A DNA stretch of 64,000 nucleotides, from NCBI GenBank assembly GCA_951799405.1, contig OX637362.1:10402493-10466492 (forward strand). Reading direction: 5' to 3'. Shown here in pieces: positions 49,757-59,231 of this stretch. The DNA comes from Agapetus fuscipes (Eukaryota; Arthropoda; Insecta; Trichoptera; Glossosomatidae). The translations under genes were made by a program, and so were the position numbers. The notes beneath the pieces were generated by a model that saw only the letters and a program-made list of their open reading frames with translations, was not told the DNA's origin and did no database searches. The first letter of the stretch is position 1. Every line of letters begins with the position of its first letter.

Positions 49757-50402
49757 TGTTATGTTATTTTAAAATAACATATAAAAAAAAACAATCTAGA
49801 AGTGTGCAGTGTGTGTTTGTGGGCCGAACGGAGCCGAACGGTCACGGAAGCGGCCGAACTGCACCGTGTGAACTGATCGGGCCGTCGGTCATCAGTTCCC
49901 GGCAAGATGTCAGCCGATTAAGACGTCAGCGACCAAGCACCATGCGGTGCAAGAGGGGGCACTACAATGGAGCTCCCTCCTCCCCATCTACTTGGATTTC
50001 CTGCCAGCAAGGCACCCGCCTTGTGGACCAGAGGCATAGGAGACATAGTGCATAGGAGCGCCCACCCAGGGGTTCCAACGTGTGGAGGCGTCCGCCTCTT
50101 GAGCCACCGCTAGCCTGAGGCGCTGCCCCAGGCCATTCAGGTCGGGAAACCAGCCAACAGAATAGGGAGTGTTTCAGTGAAAAGATGTAGGTCTGGCCCT
50201 TCCCTTATTTCCCCTTTTTCCCCATATTAGTAAAGTAAATAAACCCTTCTTTGTTCATGTCAAGCTTATCTTTTAATTATACAACCTTCCCAAGATATAA
50301 GTAAGCAATACCAAAGAAAGAACCTCACGCCCTGAGAGTGATGCTGATGAGAGCTAGCCGGATGTAAGTATCCTGAAGATACCTTTCAATCTAAACATAA
50401 CA
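49757..50402 (+). mobile_element. Solo LTR, 646 bp
   Basis: Starts TGTTATGTTATTTT and ends AAACATAACA. AGCA flanks both ends (49753-49756 and 50403-50406). About 80-90% alike by eye to 14723-15345 in the opposite orientation. Contains the GC-rich stretch with a conserved open frame (NGHGSGRTAPCELIGPSVIS) and AAATAAACCC near 50237, a candidate polyadenylation signal. No internal retroviral-like region flanks it. Confidence 0.85.
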
Positions 50403-50420
50403 AGCATTTGCACAAATACA

Positions 50421-50443
50421 ATATATATATATATATATATTTC
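50421..50443 (+). repeat. (AT)n run
   Basis: About ten AT dinucleotides between the solo LTR and the next tail copy. Confidence 0.8.
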
Positions 50444-50544
50444 GATCTATTATTGATAAAAAATACTTCATAGAAACCGCTGAATCTAGAGATGGAATGT
50501 CCAGTATCGAATATAAAACATTGCCTACACTCTTCTCTACAACC

Positions 50545-50776
50545 TATAATCTAAGTTGAAAAGATATATTAACATTCAAAGCTCATATTAGATGCATGCT
50601 CACAGACAAACACGTGTTAGTTCGCACTTACAAATGCTGAATGTGAACTTACAAATTAAAATCCAAACCTCAAATGAACAAAAACCCTGCAACTTTTGCC
50701 GACCTTTCCTGGAGCAAGCAAAGTGAATTATTTTTAGCAGTATGGGTAGTCAGCCTCATACCAACCTTAAAGTCAA
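50545..50776 (-). mobile_element. Solo LINE tail copy
   Basis: CCTATAATCTAAGTTGAAAA low end and CATACCAACCTTAAAGTCAA high end. The CACCCCTGTTT box is partly deleted (TTTCCTGGAGCAAGCAAAGT). Confidence 0.8.
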
Positions 50777-50826
50777 GTGAATCGGAACGTGTATTCAAAA
50801 TTGAAGAAATTTGACTGTCCACCACA

Positions 50827-51076
50827 TTCCTTGACTTATAGGTTGGTATGAGGCTGACCACCCATACTGTAAAAAATGGTTCACTTTGCCAATGTCACCC
50901 CTGTTTCAGGGAATGTCGGCAAGAGTTGCAGGGCTTATGTTCATTTGAGGTTTGGATTTTATTTGTAAGTACACAATCAGCATTTGTAAGCGCGAACTAC
51001 ACGTGTTTGTTTGTGGGCATACATCTGAGAGCTTTGAATGAATATATCCTTGCAACTTAGATTATAGATTATAGAT
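50827..51076 (+). mobile_element. Solo LINE tail copy, full length
   Basis: TTCCTTGACTTATAGGTTGG to TTGCAACTTAGATTATAGAT, with the GGGAATGTCGGC variant shared with 20043-20287. Only 50 bp from an inverted copy (50545-50776). Confidence 0.9.
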
Positions 51077-51079
51077 AGA

Positions 51080-51435
51080 CCATGTGTGAATAGTAGTAGT
51101 TAGTAAACTTCAAATAAATATTCTCAAAAGACACATTATACTTATTAATTTTCTCGGGATTTTTCGGGGTGAAATCCCTGCGCTTGTGACAGCCCTGAAC
51201 CTGCAGTACGACAGGCGTCAGTACACAACAATGCTCCTCCAGACAGGCGCGCACAATGGCAGAGTAAAATCCCGACCGGGGATAAGCCCTGCGAGTGGGG
51301 ATCCATCATGGTGAACGAGGCGCAGCCCTGTCAAATGTGACAGAAGAGTAGCTGCAAATATTACAAGCAACACATTAAGATATGAAGGTTTACCAAATTT
51401 GTATTTGGCTAAATATAAATAAACGAGATATAAAA
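51080..51435. other. Unassigned stretch, GC-richer core
   Basis: 51160-51345 is noticeably G+C-rich (GAACCTGCAGTACGACAGGC, GACAGGCGCGCACAATGGCA) compared with its surroundings. No ORF of substance or repeat landmark. Confidence 0.3.
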
Positions 51436-51438
51436 ATG

Positions 51439-51548
51439 CTTATAGGTTGGTATGTGGCTGACCACCCATTCTGTAGAACATGGTTCACTTTGCCAATGTC
51501 ACCCCAATGTTATACATCTTTGCAACTTCGATTACATTAGATTAGAAT
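51439..51548 (+). mobile_element. LINE tail, internally deleted
   Basis: CTTATAGGTTGGTATGTGGC to TTGCCAATGTCACCCC, joined directly to AATGTTATACATCTTTGCAA. About 130 bp of the middle are missing, leaving both ends. Confidence 0.75.
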
Positions 51549-51650
51549 AGACAAACTCTAAAAAGTCTAAAAATTATCTGTACATTGGTTTTGATGTGTA
51601 TACATATTATTTGTTTATTTAAAAAATATAACTTGTTTTAGGTACATATT

Positions 51651-52430
51651 TCTTGACTTATAGGTTTGTTTGCGGCTGACCACCCATGCTGTAGAAAATG
51701 GTTCACTTTGCAAATGTCACCCCTGTTTCAGGGAAGGTCGGCAAGAGTTGCAGGGTGTATGTTGCATTTGAGGTTTGGGTTTTTATATTGTAAGTAATAG
51801 AGTTAGGAATGAATGGGTAAAAAAAGAATGTAATTTGAAAGAGGATGTGAAAGTTAAGGTACAAAAGAATGTGATGAGATGGTTTGGGCATGTGGAAAGA
51901 ATGAATGATGATAGACTGACAAAGTATGTATACAAAGAAAGTGTGAAAGGAAAAATAGGGAAGGGACGACCAAGAAAAGTATGGAGTGATCAGATTGAGG
52001 AGATTGTGAAAGAATGGGATATACAAAGTGAGCGTAAAAGAAGAAAATGCATCAAAAAGGTGATGGATATGAATGAATTGAAAGAGGTATGTAAGGATAG
52101 GAAAAAATGGAGGCAACTCTGCAGAGGCTCTGGCCACCCCTAGCGGAATGGCGGCAGGATACAGTAACAGTAACAGATTGATTTTTATTGAACTTTGATT
52201 TGACTTAAGTATATTCAATTACATTGAATATGTAAGAAATTATTCAGCTTGAAAAAAAAACCCGCCCCCTTATACCCCCTCCCCTTCTGTAAATTAAATC
52301 CTTGCTACGTAATTTTGTATTCTATGTTAGTTTCTATTTACATATACAAGCGCGAACTTGTACGTGTTTGCTTGTTAAAATGCATATAATGTGAATCCCT
52401 AATGTTACATATCTTTGCAACTTAGATTAG
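51651..52430 (+). mobile_element. LINE tail split by a LINE insertion
   Basis: TTCTTGACTTATAGGTTTGT to GGTTTGGGTTTTTATATTGT (51796), then, after 52340, ACAAGCGCGAACTTGTACGT to TTTGCAACTTAGATTAGAGT. Together they make one tail copy. The 51797-52340 interval is foreign. Confidence 0.8.
51790..52145 (+). pseudogene. Tail-less RTE-like LINE ORF, last 115 codons
   Basis: Encodes NRVRNEWVKKECNLKEDVKV, MRWFGHVERMNDDRLTKYVY, GKGRPRKVWSDQIEEIVKEW and KEVCKDRKKWRQLCRGSGHP, aligned with residues about 289-403 of the 24545 copy. 5'-truncated on insertion into the tail at 51651-52430. After the stop comes GGCGGCAGGATACAGTAACA with CAGTAA repeats. The frame upstream of the truncation is host tail, not ORF. 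Confidence 0.85.
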
Positions 52431-52654
52431 AGTGGATTACATAGATTAGAAGTGATTTTCTTGCCTTTCTCAGTTTAATCTTTGAAAACCGACCGACAAA
52501 AGTATGAATTGATCAGTAAGTACACGAAGTACATAGGTACTGAAGAATATGAAGAGTATGAATGAGGAGAGCAATGAATGTTCATGATATGAAAGTAGTG
52601 CTCAAAAACAGAGAACAATTTAAAACACATTAATAAAAATGCAAGTATGTACAA

Positions 52655-52812
52655 GTAAGGAAACCCTCACTTCGACTAAAGTGGTTGGCGTTATGCCGGC
52701 CCCATTACCTGTAAAAATTAATAGGTTTCAGTCTCCCAGTTACATTCAATTTGTATCTTTTGCCTTTATTGCTCGTACATTTAACATACCTTTGCAACTT
52801 AGATTGTACATT
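52655..52812 (+). mobile_element. SINE-A 3' fragment and LINE tail terminus
   Basis: ACTTCGACTAAAGTGGTTGG then TATGCCGGCCCCATTACCTG is SINE-A. TTAACATACCTTTGCAACTT followed by AGATT at about 52779-52804 is a tail terminus. Confidence 0.6.
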
Positions 52813-52814
52813 AA

Positions 52815-53305
52815 AACACGAAACTGCTTTGTTCTTCCCCCGTTATGCTCCTGTTCTGATTTCGGGCAGAATTGATTGAGGCTTATAAAACCTGTATGCA
52901 CTCAAGAGCAGTGCGGTATGGTTTAAAACTCTGCAACAGGGTGGAGCACAATTTTGTTCCTTTTTTTAAACCATGCAAACGCTGACACCAGATATGTTTC
53001 TAGTATTTTTTACCTTATTTTATTTAGTCAGAAATGATAGACTATTTTAATACTGACAAGTTTTAAAAAGTCAGAAAAAAATTGTACTTGCGACATGTGT
53101 TTAGAGTAGAAGAGTACAGACTTTTATCAACGATCATTGGAGAAAAGATCGAAGGAAGGTGCTGGTAGGAAACAGATCTCATGGCTCCGTAATATATAAG
53201 ATTGAACAGGAATTAAGACCGTGGAGGACCTATTTTGACCGAAAGAGATTCTCTCAAAAGATAGTTGACGTTGGGGAGACCTGACACGGAACTGTGAGAA
53301 GAAGA
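52815..53305. other. Unassigned stretch with a possible LINE relic
   Basis: GGAAGGTGCTGGTAGGAAAC followed by AGATCTCATGGCTCCG and GAACTGTGAGAAGAAGAATA (53155-53310) looks like a degraded LINE C-terminus with a GAAGAA-type end. The frame is too broken to assign. Confidence 0.3.
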
Positions 53306-53313
53306 ATATAAGC

Positions 53314-53522
53314 ATGATGTTTTATGGTGTGAAACTGACCTTCCATAATCTAAAAAATTCTTCAATTTTGTCAATGCCACTCTTGTTCCAGGGAAAGTCG
53401 ATAGAAGTTAGGCAGTTATATGAATTTGAGGTTTGGAAGTGTGAAAGTTGTATTGTATTAAAATTAAATATAAATCTTAAATGTCAATATATCTTTGAAA
53501 CTAAGATTAAATATTATAGATG
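53314..53522 (+). mobile_element. Old LINE tail copy
   Basis: TATGGTGTGAAACTGACCTT, GCCACTCTTGTTCCAGGGAA, GAATTTGAGGTTTGGAAG and TCTTTGAAACTAAGATTAAA. Highly diverged. Confidence 0.65.
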
Positions 53523-53579
53523 TATTCTACTATTTGAAAATTAATGTTGATCTATATCTTTATAAATGTATTCAAAGCC

Positions 53580-53720
53580 ATGATTAACGAGAGTGCATGA
53601 AAAAGTTATGACTTTGGATTGAACGAAAGACGTATGAAAGGATTGCAGAAATATGTTCAATGTGTCGATACGGCGCTCTAGAAATCATCACCATCATCAT
53701 CATTCCACAATAACACTGTA
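53580..53720 (+). pseudogene. Degenerate LINE ORF end and ATC-tail fragment
   Basis: GAGAGTGCATGAAAAAGTTA then TGACTTTGGATTGAACGAAA is a decayed MKKVMTLDEMKE segment. GATACGGCGCTCTAGAAATC followed by ATCACC and ATC repeats belongs to the ATC-tailed family. Confidence 0.5.
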
Positions 53721-53727
53721 GTGTATA

Positions 53728-54158
53728 CGGTTAAAAGGAGGCATAAGCGACGTTTTGGTCAAAAATGAGTTATGAATGCCATGCTACTTAAAATTTTCCG
53801 CTCTTTCTAATGCGCTAATTCCCATAGCTCTACGATGATTTTTTTGCTGTTTATGCCCAAGCAAACAACTGCATTTTTGAAGTATGGTTTTGGTGTAACC
53901 GACCAGATTTTGGCCTTTTTTGTCCTAAAGGCGCTTGTGACATAAAAAAAAATCGTACTACATCGTAAAACCATGTTAGTAGGAATGCTAATAAATGCCT
54001 GTATTTTTTTAAATTTTAGAGCTACTTTGATTTTTAACGATATGATAAAAAATTTAAAAGTTATGCCACCTTTCTGCAATCTCAAACTTTAAACTACTCT
54101 CAAAAAAACAATTTAGTTTTTGTTGCTTATTATTCCTTCCTTTTAACCGTCAATATAC
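53728..54158. mobile_element. MITE F, full-length copy (about 430 bp)
   Basis: GTATACGGTTAAAAGGAGGC on the left and, complemented, GACGGTTAAAAGGAAGG on the right form short terminal inverted repeats. The internal AATGCGCTAATTCCCATAGC, GCCCAAGCAAACAACTGC and TGCAATCTCAAACTTTAAAC are shared, inverted, with 60705-61125. No transposase. Confidence 0.65.
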
Positions 54159-54159
54159 A

Positions 54160-54230
54160 TTTTTTTCACAATTTCATCAATCTTATCAATCCATACTTTT
54201 CTTAGTCTGCCTTTACTGTCCGAAGAGAGA
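54160..54230 (-). pseudogene. LINE ORF fragment
   Basis: The minus strand encodes SKGRLRKVWIDKIDEIVK, the GRxRKVW..QI motif region of the RTE-like ORF. Truncated on both sides. Confidence 0.7.
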
Positions 54231-54234
54231 AACT

Positions 54235-54755
54235 GGCTAAGACAGAAGATATTGAAAATAACTTTGTTTTTAAATGCACCAACATTTTGCTGCACCCTGT
54301 ACAAACAAGAAAGTCCTCCAGTTCGGTTTATAAGCCGCTTTCCCATAAGTACTGACACCTCCCATCTGCGTGTTTAATATGTACCCATCTACTTATAACA
54401 TAAGTCCCATCTATATCGACTCCACTCTCAGAATGTTTTCAGTGTAAAACACTAACTCAAGCATATCGTTTCACCAAAAAACTTATAGAAACTTAAACAT
54501 TCACTAGATGCACTGTTTTTATCTCCGTACATTTTTTCGTAAAACTTCATGGCTTAGTTTGAACGTAAACTCTATACTATTGGTTCTGTTCACCGATGCG
54601 TCAATTTCCCATTAGTGAAAGATAGGAAGTATTTTGTAGGTATAGCTATGTTTAATATTAATATATTGCATACATAGCTTATATTATAATGGGAAAACTT
54701 TAATTATTGTTAAGTTTTTTAATCTATATAAAAATTGGTGAAACTAAAATCGATG
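54235..54755. other. Unassigned stretch
   Basis: AGCTATGTTTAATATTAATA and GCATACATAGCTTATATTAT near 54650 form a weak inverted repeat. Nothing else. Confidence 0.25.
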
Positions 54756-54761
54756 TCGATG

Positions 54762-54960
54762 TTATGGTCGTGGGCTCAAGTCGCTTGTTCGACTAGCGCA
54801 TTTGGAACATAATAACGTTGGTTCGAATCACGTCTGGCCCATTTGACCTTGGTTCAATAGATGCCATTGCATGCACACAAGCTTCTGCTTTCGCATGAAG
54901 ACAACTGGCCAGGAAAAATGGGTTGTTGAATTGCATTCCTCTTCACAAATCTATTGGAAA
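54762..54960 (+). mobile_element. SINE-C copy
   Basis: GGTCGTGGGCTCAAGTCGCT and CGTTGGTTCGAATCACG (B box), TTTGACCTTGGTTCAATAG, CTGGCCAGGAAAAATGGGTT and GCATTCCTCTTCACAAATCT. The middle A/T palindrome is replaced by CATGCACACAAGCTTCTGC. Confidence 0.7.
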
Positions 54961-54964
54961 AAAA

Positions 54965-55840
54965 GTTCTCTTTGTCTACAAGATACGTAATATATAGTCA
55001 CCTTAAAGGTAAAACTTAATAAGTGCCCAGTCTCTGATTTAAGAAATCGTGGGGTAAACCCTTCATTAGGTGTAACTTCTCATAGTAAGTAAACTAATTA
55101 TAAGGAAGTGCTCCTGAAAAAGTTCTACACTATAGGATTTTCACCTTATATTAGTTTTTTTTTTGAAAAAAATACGAAAACAGGTGCATTTATCTGAGAA
55201 ACGCATAATGTTTTACTTATTCAGTTTTACCTTTGAGGTATCGATATATTAACACAGAAAAACGTGTAAGTTACACTTGCGATGGATCGTGTGAACTTTG
55301 ATTTCGATGGGATTGCTCGTACAATTTTTTTGCGCCGTTTTTTTTTCATACAAATTGTACCTGTGGAAACAGTTGTTCGTCCTGCTTAAAAAGGAAGCAA
55401 GTGCAAAAGAGACATTAAAAGGTGAAAACATTATTGTTTGTAGCAAGGAAAAACAATGAAATGATACAGACTCTTGACTAGAAGAATAACCGTGGTGATG
55501 AGACTTCCAGCCCAGGATTCTTTGAAAAAAAAAACACTTTTCTCCACTGTGTATTATTATTTTGCCTATATCAATTAGTTTATTGGTTATGCTGTGCATT
55601 GTACACAAATGTTGCGTTTCATTGCGCTATCATTCCATCACGCTCCACTATTGCTCGCTTTGACGTGCTGTGCTCAGAGCACCGGCAATAAATTACAGTC
55701 AGATATCAAATTATTTAGTATCGAATCTGAATACAACATAAAGTGAGAGTGTATACTATTATTTTGCATGTTACAAATTGTTACTCTTGCGTGTCATTTT
55801 TACGAGAATGTCAATCCATCTCATTTTGTATGAGACCATG
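54965..55840. other. Unassigned stretch
   Basis: The longest open frame here is 119 codons on the minus strand (55249-55608). It has no recognisable motif. GTGGTGATGAGACTTCCAGC at about 55492 echoes MITE G sequence (3515 and 40010). Confidence 0.3.
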
Positions 55841-55842
55841 CA

Positions 55843-55950
55843 TGAAGATAGTTATGAATGTCGAGAGAACGAAAAAAGTGTGCAAAGACAGAGCAGAGTA
55901 GGGACACATTTGTAAAAGTAATGGTCACTCCTGGCGGTACGTCAGAGTCG
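55843..55950 (+). pseudogene. Decayed LINE ORF end
   Basis: ACCATGCATGAAGATAGTTA, GTGTGCAAAGACAGAGCAGA and GGGACACATTTGTAAAAGTA followed by ATGGTCACTCCTGG parallel CMK.VM ... VCKDR.KWRH.C....GHP of the tail-less LINE. Confidence 0.55.
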
Positions 55951-56021
55951 ACAACTCAGTTGGGGGAGCACTTGTATTCAATGCTAGAGTGCTGAAGTTC
56001 GGCCCCTACCAAGGTCATCTA

Positions 56022-56374
56022 CCCTTAGTACAAGTTGCAAAACTTGAGAAAAGTAAAGTTTACGGAAAATATTAAAGAGTGATTTCTCCCAAAATCTGCC
56101 GTTTTTGTTTCTTACACTTTATGGTCTTAGCAAAAGAGTTACAGTGATGGTAATATTTTGTACCTGATGATGGAAACATTGTTTCCGAAACCGGTCGTAC
56201 ATTATTAAATTTTACTCGTCCCGTAACCTCATACAATTTGTTTTTTATTTTTAATTTTATTTTTTTAAGAAAATCAAGTTCAAGCAAACAAAAATGGCAG
56301 ATTTTGGGGGAAATCACTCTTTATTAATTGCCGTAAACTTTACATTACTCAAGTTTTGCAACTCGTACTAAGGG
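56022..56374. mobile_element. MITE, CCCTTAGTAC family, with a nested insertion
   Basis: Ends CCCTTAGTACAAGTTGCAAA and, complemented, CCCTTAGTACGAGTTGCAAA. TA lies at each border (56020-56021 and 56375-56376). The arms match 10536-10771 in inverted orientation. Alignment with that copy shows about 125-130 bp of extra sequence between GTTACAGTGATGG and AAGAAAATCAAGTTCAAG. Confidence 0.8.
56149..56272 (+). mobile_element. Penelope-like end with a strong hammerhead-like core, nested in the MITE
   Basis: CTGATGA at 56164-56170, an unpaired T, a perfect 6-bp stem GGAAAC/GTTTCC (56172-56177 and 56181-56186) with an ATT loop, then GAAAC (56187-56191) and CGGTCGTACATTATTAAATT. The layout is that of a hammerhead ribozyme core as found in Penelope-like elements, apart from the extra T. 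An A/T-rich end follows. Confidence 0.55.
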
Positions 56375-56387
56375 TACAGCAGAAATC

Positions 56388-56570
56388 ATTTCCCGTTTCG
56401 GTATTTTACTTAAACTCGAAATCAAAATTACTTTCAAGACTTACTTATTCTACACAATGCATAAGAATTAGCACCCTTGGTGGTTTGTGTAAGGTTGGCC
56501 CCCTTGCCTGTGAAAATGTATAGGTTTCCATTCACCAAATGCGACACTCTTGGGGACAACGCGACAAAAA
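56388..56570 (+). mobile_element. SINE-A body and 3' end
   Basis: CAGAAATCATTTCCCGTTTC, TTGGTGGTTTGTGTAAGGTT, GGCCCCCTTGCCTGTGAAAA, TGCGACACTCTTGGGGACAA. The head is missing. Confidence 0.7.
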
Positions 56571-56574
56571 GTGA

Positions 56575-56640
56575 GCAGAGCTCCGAAGAAGTCACCCACA
56601 GAGGTGACGAAACGTCAGCTGAAAGTCTTCAAGAAGTATC
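56575..56640 (+). mobile_element. GAAACG-type hammerhead-like motif
   Basis: CCGAAGAA then a perfect stem GTCACC/GGTGAC (56591-56596 and 56603-56608) and GAAACGTC. The second core base is C where T is expected. It directly follows a SINE-A 3' end. A Penelope-like terminal fragment is the most likely source. Confidence 0.45.
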
Positions 56641-56737
56641 AAGAAAGAAGAAAAAACTATGGACCACGGTCAAAACCCGGAAACAAAAAATCAAGCATCT
56701 GAATCCAGCCGTTGAAGCCTAAAAACATTTATAAATG

Positions 56738-56975
56738 GGCCTGTTGCACCAACCTCCAATCAATATTTGATTGAAACATCAAATTTGATTGCTTAGTTCT
56801 GGTAAGGACCTCGGTTAAATATTTCTCGAAAGTTGGTAAAAATGTGATGGAATTTAAACAGGAAATATGATTCACATCAGCTGACTTACGTATATGCAAT
56901 CAATTGTTTGATTTGAAAGGTATAAATCACACTTAATTTTGATTTTCGTCTGATTGAAGTTTGGTGCAACAGGCC
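56738..56975. mobile_element. MITE, GGCCTGTTGCACCAA family, 238 bp
   Basis: The left end GGCCTGTTGCACCAACCTCC then AATCA and the complemented right end GGCCTGTTGCACCAAACTTC then AATCA are inverted repeats of about 25 bp. The inside is rich in TTTGATTG/CAATCAA words. No ORF. The target duplication is not clear. Confidence 0.75.
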
Positions 56976-56979
56976 TTAA

Positions 56980-57960
56980 TTATAAAAAGTTACACTATTT
57001 ATCTACCTAAGTCACGACTGCGTTTGAGGTGTCCTGAATACGTCTACCAGATGCGAGGATACTAAAAACAATGATTACTGGTCATCTGGGAGGCAGAAAA
57101 GGATTGGAAATATTGTGAAAAGAGACTTACTTAGATGATGGATGAAGTGGTGAATAATGCAGCCCAGTTTCTGGAATCTGTTATCTGTGCACTTGAAATT
57201 GGCATCGGAAGACAAGCTAATTCGGAAGCAAAAGTTGAAGTAGGCCGAGGCTCAAATTGGCTGTTGTGCCATACAGCAGAAGAACAGTGTTCAGGCATTT
57301 GCGCATGCATGCATTTGTTATCACATACCAAGCTTGCGTACAGCGCCATTTGGACCTTTGCCGAAAGAAGTATGAAGGAATACGCAACCTGCTTTAAAAA
57401 AAAAACAATTTTATGATAATTTTACGAACGTATAAGTTTTTGGGGCTTGTTTGTGTGCGTGTGTCTGCCTGTAGCATAGTCTAGTGTGAGTTTGTGCGTG
57501 AGCATGTGCCTTGGCACGTAGTTTGTAGGTATTCGTAACTGGAAGAATATCGAATAGTATAGAGATGTCTGGTAAAATACACTATAGAATCATCTATAAT
57601 AAGCAAGAATCGTCCCTTTAGTACCTATATAAACGAGCCGCAATGGAACAGAAGGCAGGTGGATTGAAACATTGAGCCGTGAAGTCGATAAGCCAAGAGC
57701 TAGAAAAGTGATCAAAACATTGTAAACTGACATTGTGTAAATTAAATCTGGAAAAATAAATAAATTTCAGTTTGATTAAAAGAACCAAAATAAAATAATA
57801 AGTATAAGATTACTTAATGGCTATGTGATTTCGGATATGGATACGAATATGAGTAGGTATAATACTTTTTCGGTTCGGATATGGAATTATTGTGGATATC
57901 CGCTAGTTTCAGGTTATAGTCAATAATAAATCGAACTATATTTTTTGTAGTTATACAAAT
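56980..57960. other. Unassigned stretch
   Basis: 57131-57416 has overlapping open frames on both strands (93 and 72 codons) with near-balanced base composition. No motif is recognised. TCGGATATGGATACGAATAT-like words around 57830-57900 form a small degenerate repeat. Confidence 0.3.
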
Positions 57961-57963
57961 CTT

Positions 57964-58250
57964 TGACCGGTCCGTAGTCTAGTGGTTACGCTTCGGACTC
58001 GTAAATGGCAGGTTTTGGGTATGAATCTCGCCGGAGCACAAAAAATATACAATTAGTATCTATTTTCAAATATGCTCTTCGCTGATTTGAAAAATTTATA
58101 AGCCTTTACCAAAGACCGGTCACCAAAGGTCCATCCAGCCCTTCAGTATTGATTGAGGGTTAGTGCTTTCTACAGCAAAGACCAAGCTCAGAAAGTGCTC
58201 TTGAGGTGTGATTCTCACAAAAACAGAGCTTACCACATAAATCAAACAGA
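57964..58250 (+). mobile_element. SINE-B with tail type 2, full length
   Basis: GACCGGTCCGTAGTCTAGTG (A box), TTTTGGGTATGAATCTCGCC (B box), ATATGCTCTTCGCTGATTTG, GACCGGTCACCAAAGGTCCA, TGCTTTCTACAGCAAAGACC and CTCTTGAGGTGTGATTCTCA. It ends in AAATAAATC after CTTACCAC. Confidence 0.85.
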
Positions 58251-58447
58251 CAAACATACAAACTTCTTAAATAAATAATAAATAAATTTGCGGTTACAAA
58301 ACGATACGTGCAAAAATGTCATCCAGGAGTATTGATGTGTGCTGAGCGTTGCAGTAAAATTACAAATGTGAAAACGATTGGAAAGGCAATGATTGTAATG
58401 GTTAAAGCAGCTGGTTAGGTTGTAAAATGACTGGAATATTTAAATAA

Positions 58448-59081
58448 CGACTATAATCTAAGCTGCAAAGATATATTCACATTTTAAATTCACAATTAAT
58501 GCAGGTACACTCTCAAGCAAAGTTGCCCAAAGTGGCGCTTACACATGCTGCAAGTGTACTTACAAAAATAAAAAATCAAATGAACGTAACTTAGGGGCTC
58601 TTATTTCATTTCACTGAAACAACAAATAGAATAAAAAACCGCCGGGCTACTAGAAAAATGGCAAACTAATGGTTTGTTATTGGTTGCTAAGGATGGCAGT
58701 CCCACACAAGACTGACGTTTACTCGCCGCGGTACTGAAAATAGTGTGTCGCGCTGTTTCGGAAGGGCTCGCATTTGACGAGTAAAACCATAATTTAAGGG
58801 GTCAGTCTTACACCAATCACTGAATTATAAGTGTCGGTTTCCCTGCTGCAAAGGAATCAGGGTCTGATTTCTGGTGCTGGCTGTATTAACCTTGCCGGTA
58901 GTATGATTTTGGATAAAATTACATACCAAAACAGGAAATTATGTCAGCCGCCTTTGGTAAAATGGAATCAAAAACTCTAATACAGCATTCAACGCCTGCC
59001 TACTCTAAAACAAGGTTAACATTGTCAAAGTGATCCTGCTTATTAAGTACGCCTCATAACAAACTCATTGTCAAGGAACGA
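58448..59081 (-). mobile_element. LINE tail split by SINE-A and another repeat
   Basis: CTATAATCTAAGCTGCAAAG to AATGAACGTAACTTA (58448-58600) is the 3' half. AACGCCTGCCTACTCTAAAA to CTCATTGTCAAGGAACG (58990-59081) is the 5' half. Between them lie repeat E (58620-58740) and a SINE-A body (about 58760-58965, minus strand). Confidence 0.55.
58620..58740 (+). repeat. Repeat E, copy 1 (partner 61292-61385)
   Basis: CGGGCTACTAGAAAAATGGC, TTATTGGTTGCTAAGGATGG and CAAGACTGACGTTTACTC recur at 61292-61385 with few differences. Nature unknown. Confidence 0.6.
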
Positions 59082-59164
59082 TAGTAATAATACATATTTG
59101 ACTATATAAAACAGAAAAATAAGTAAAACTGATCAGTTAAAATAAAAAATAAATGGTATTCAAC

Positions 59165-59228
59165 ATTAACAATTAACCGCCATTTTTTCCTGTCCCTGCA
59201 AACTTATTTCATGTCATTCAGAGCCATC
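59165..59228 (-). pseudogene. LINE ORF C-terminal remnant
   Basis: AACCGCCATTTTTTCCTGTC then CCTGCAAACTTATTTCATGT is the complement of the ...EMKEVC-KDRKKWR end. It abuts the low end of another tail copy. Confidence 0.65.
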
Positions 59229-59231
59229 TAT

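Noticed and set aside
51703..52218. 171-codon minus-strand ORF
   Set aside because: Antisense shadow of the LINE fragment at 51790-52145 plus the host tail; no family motifs.
55249..55608. 119-codon minus-strand ORF
   Set aside because: No recognisable domain, low-complexity stretches, and no supporting context. Left as unassigned.
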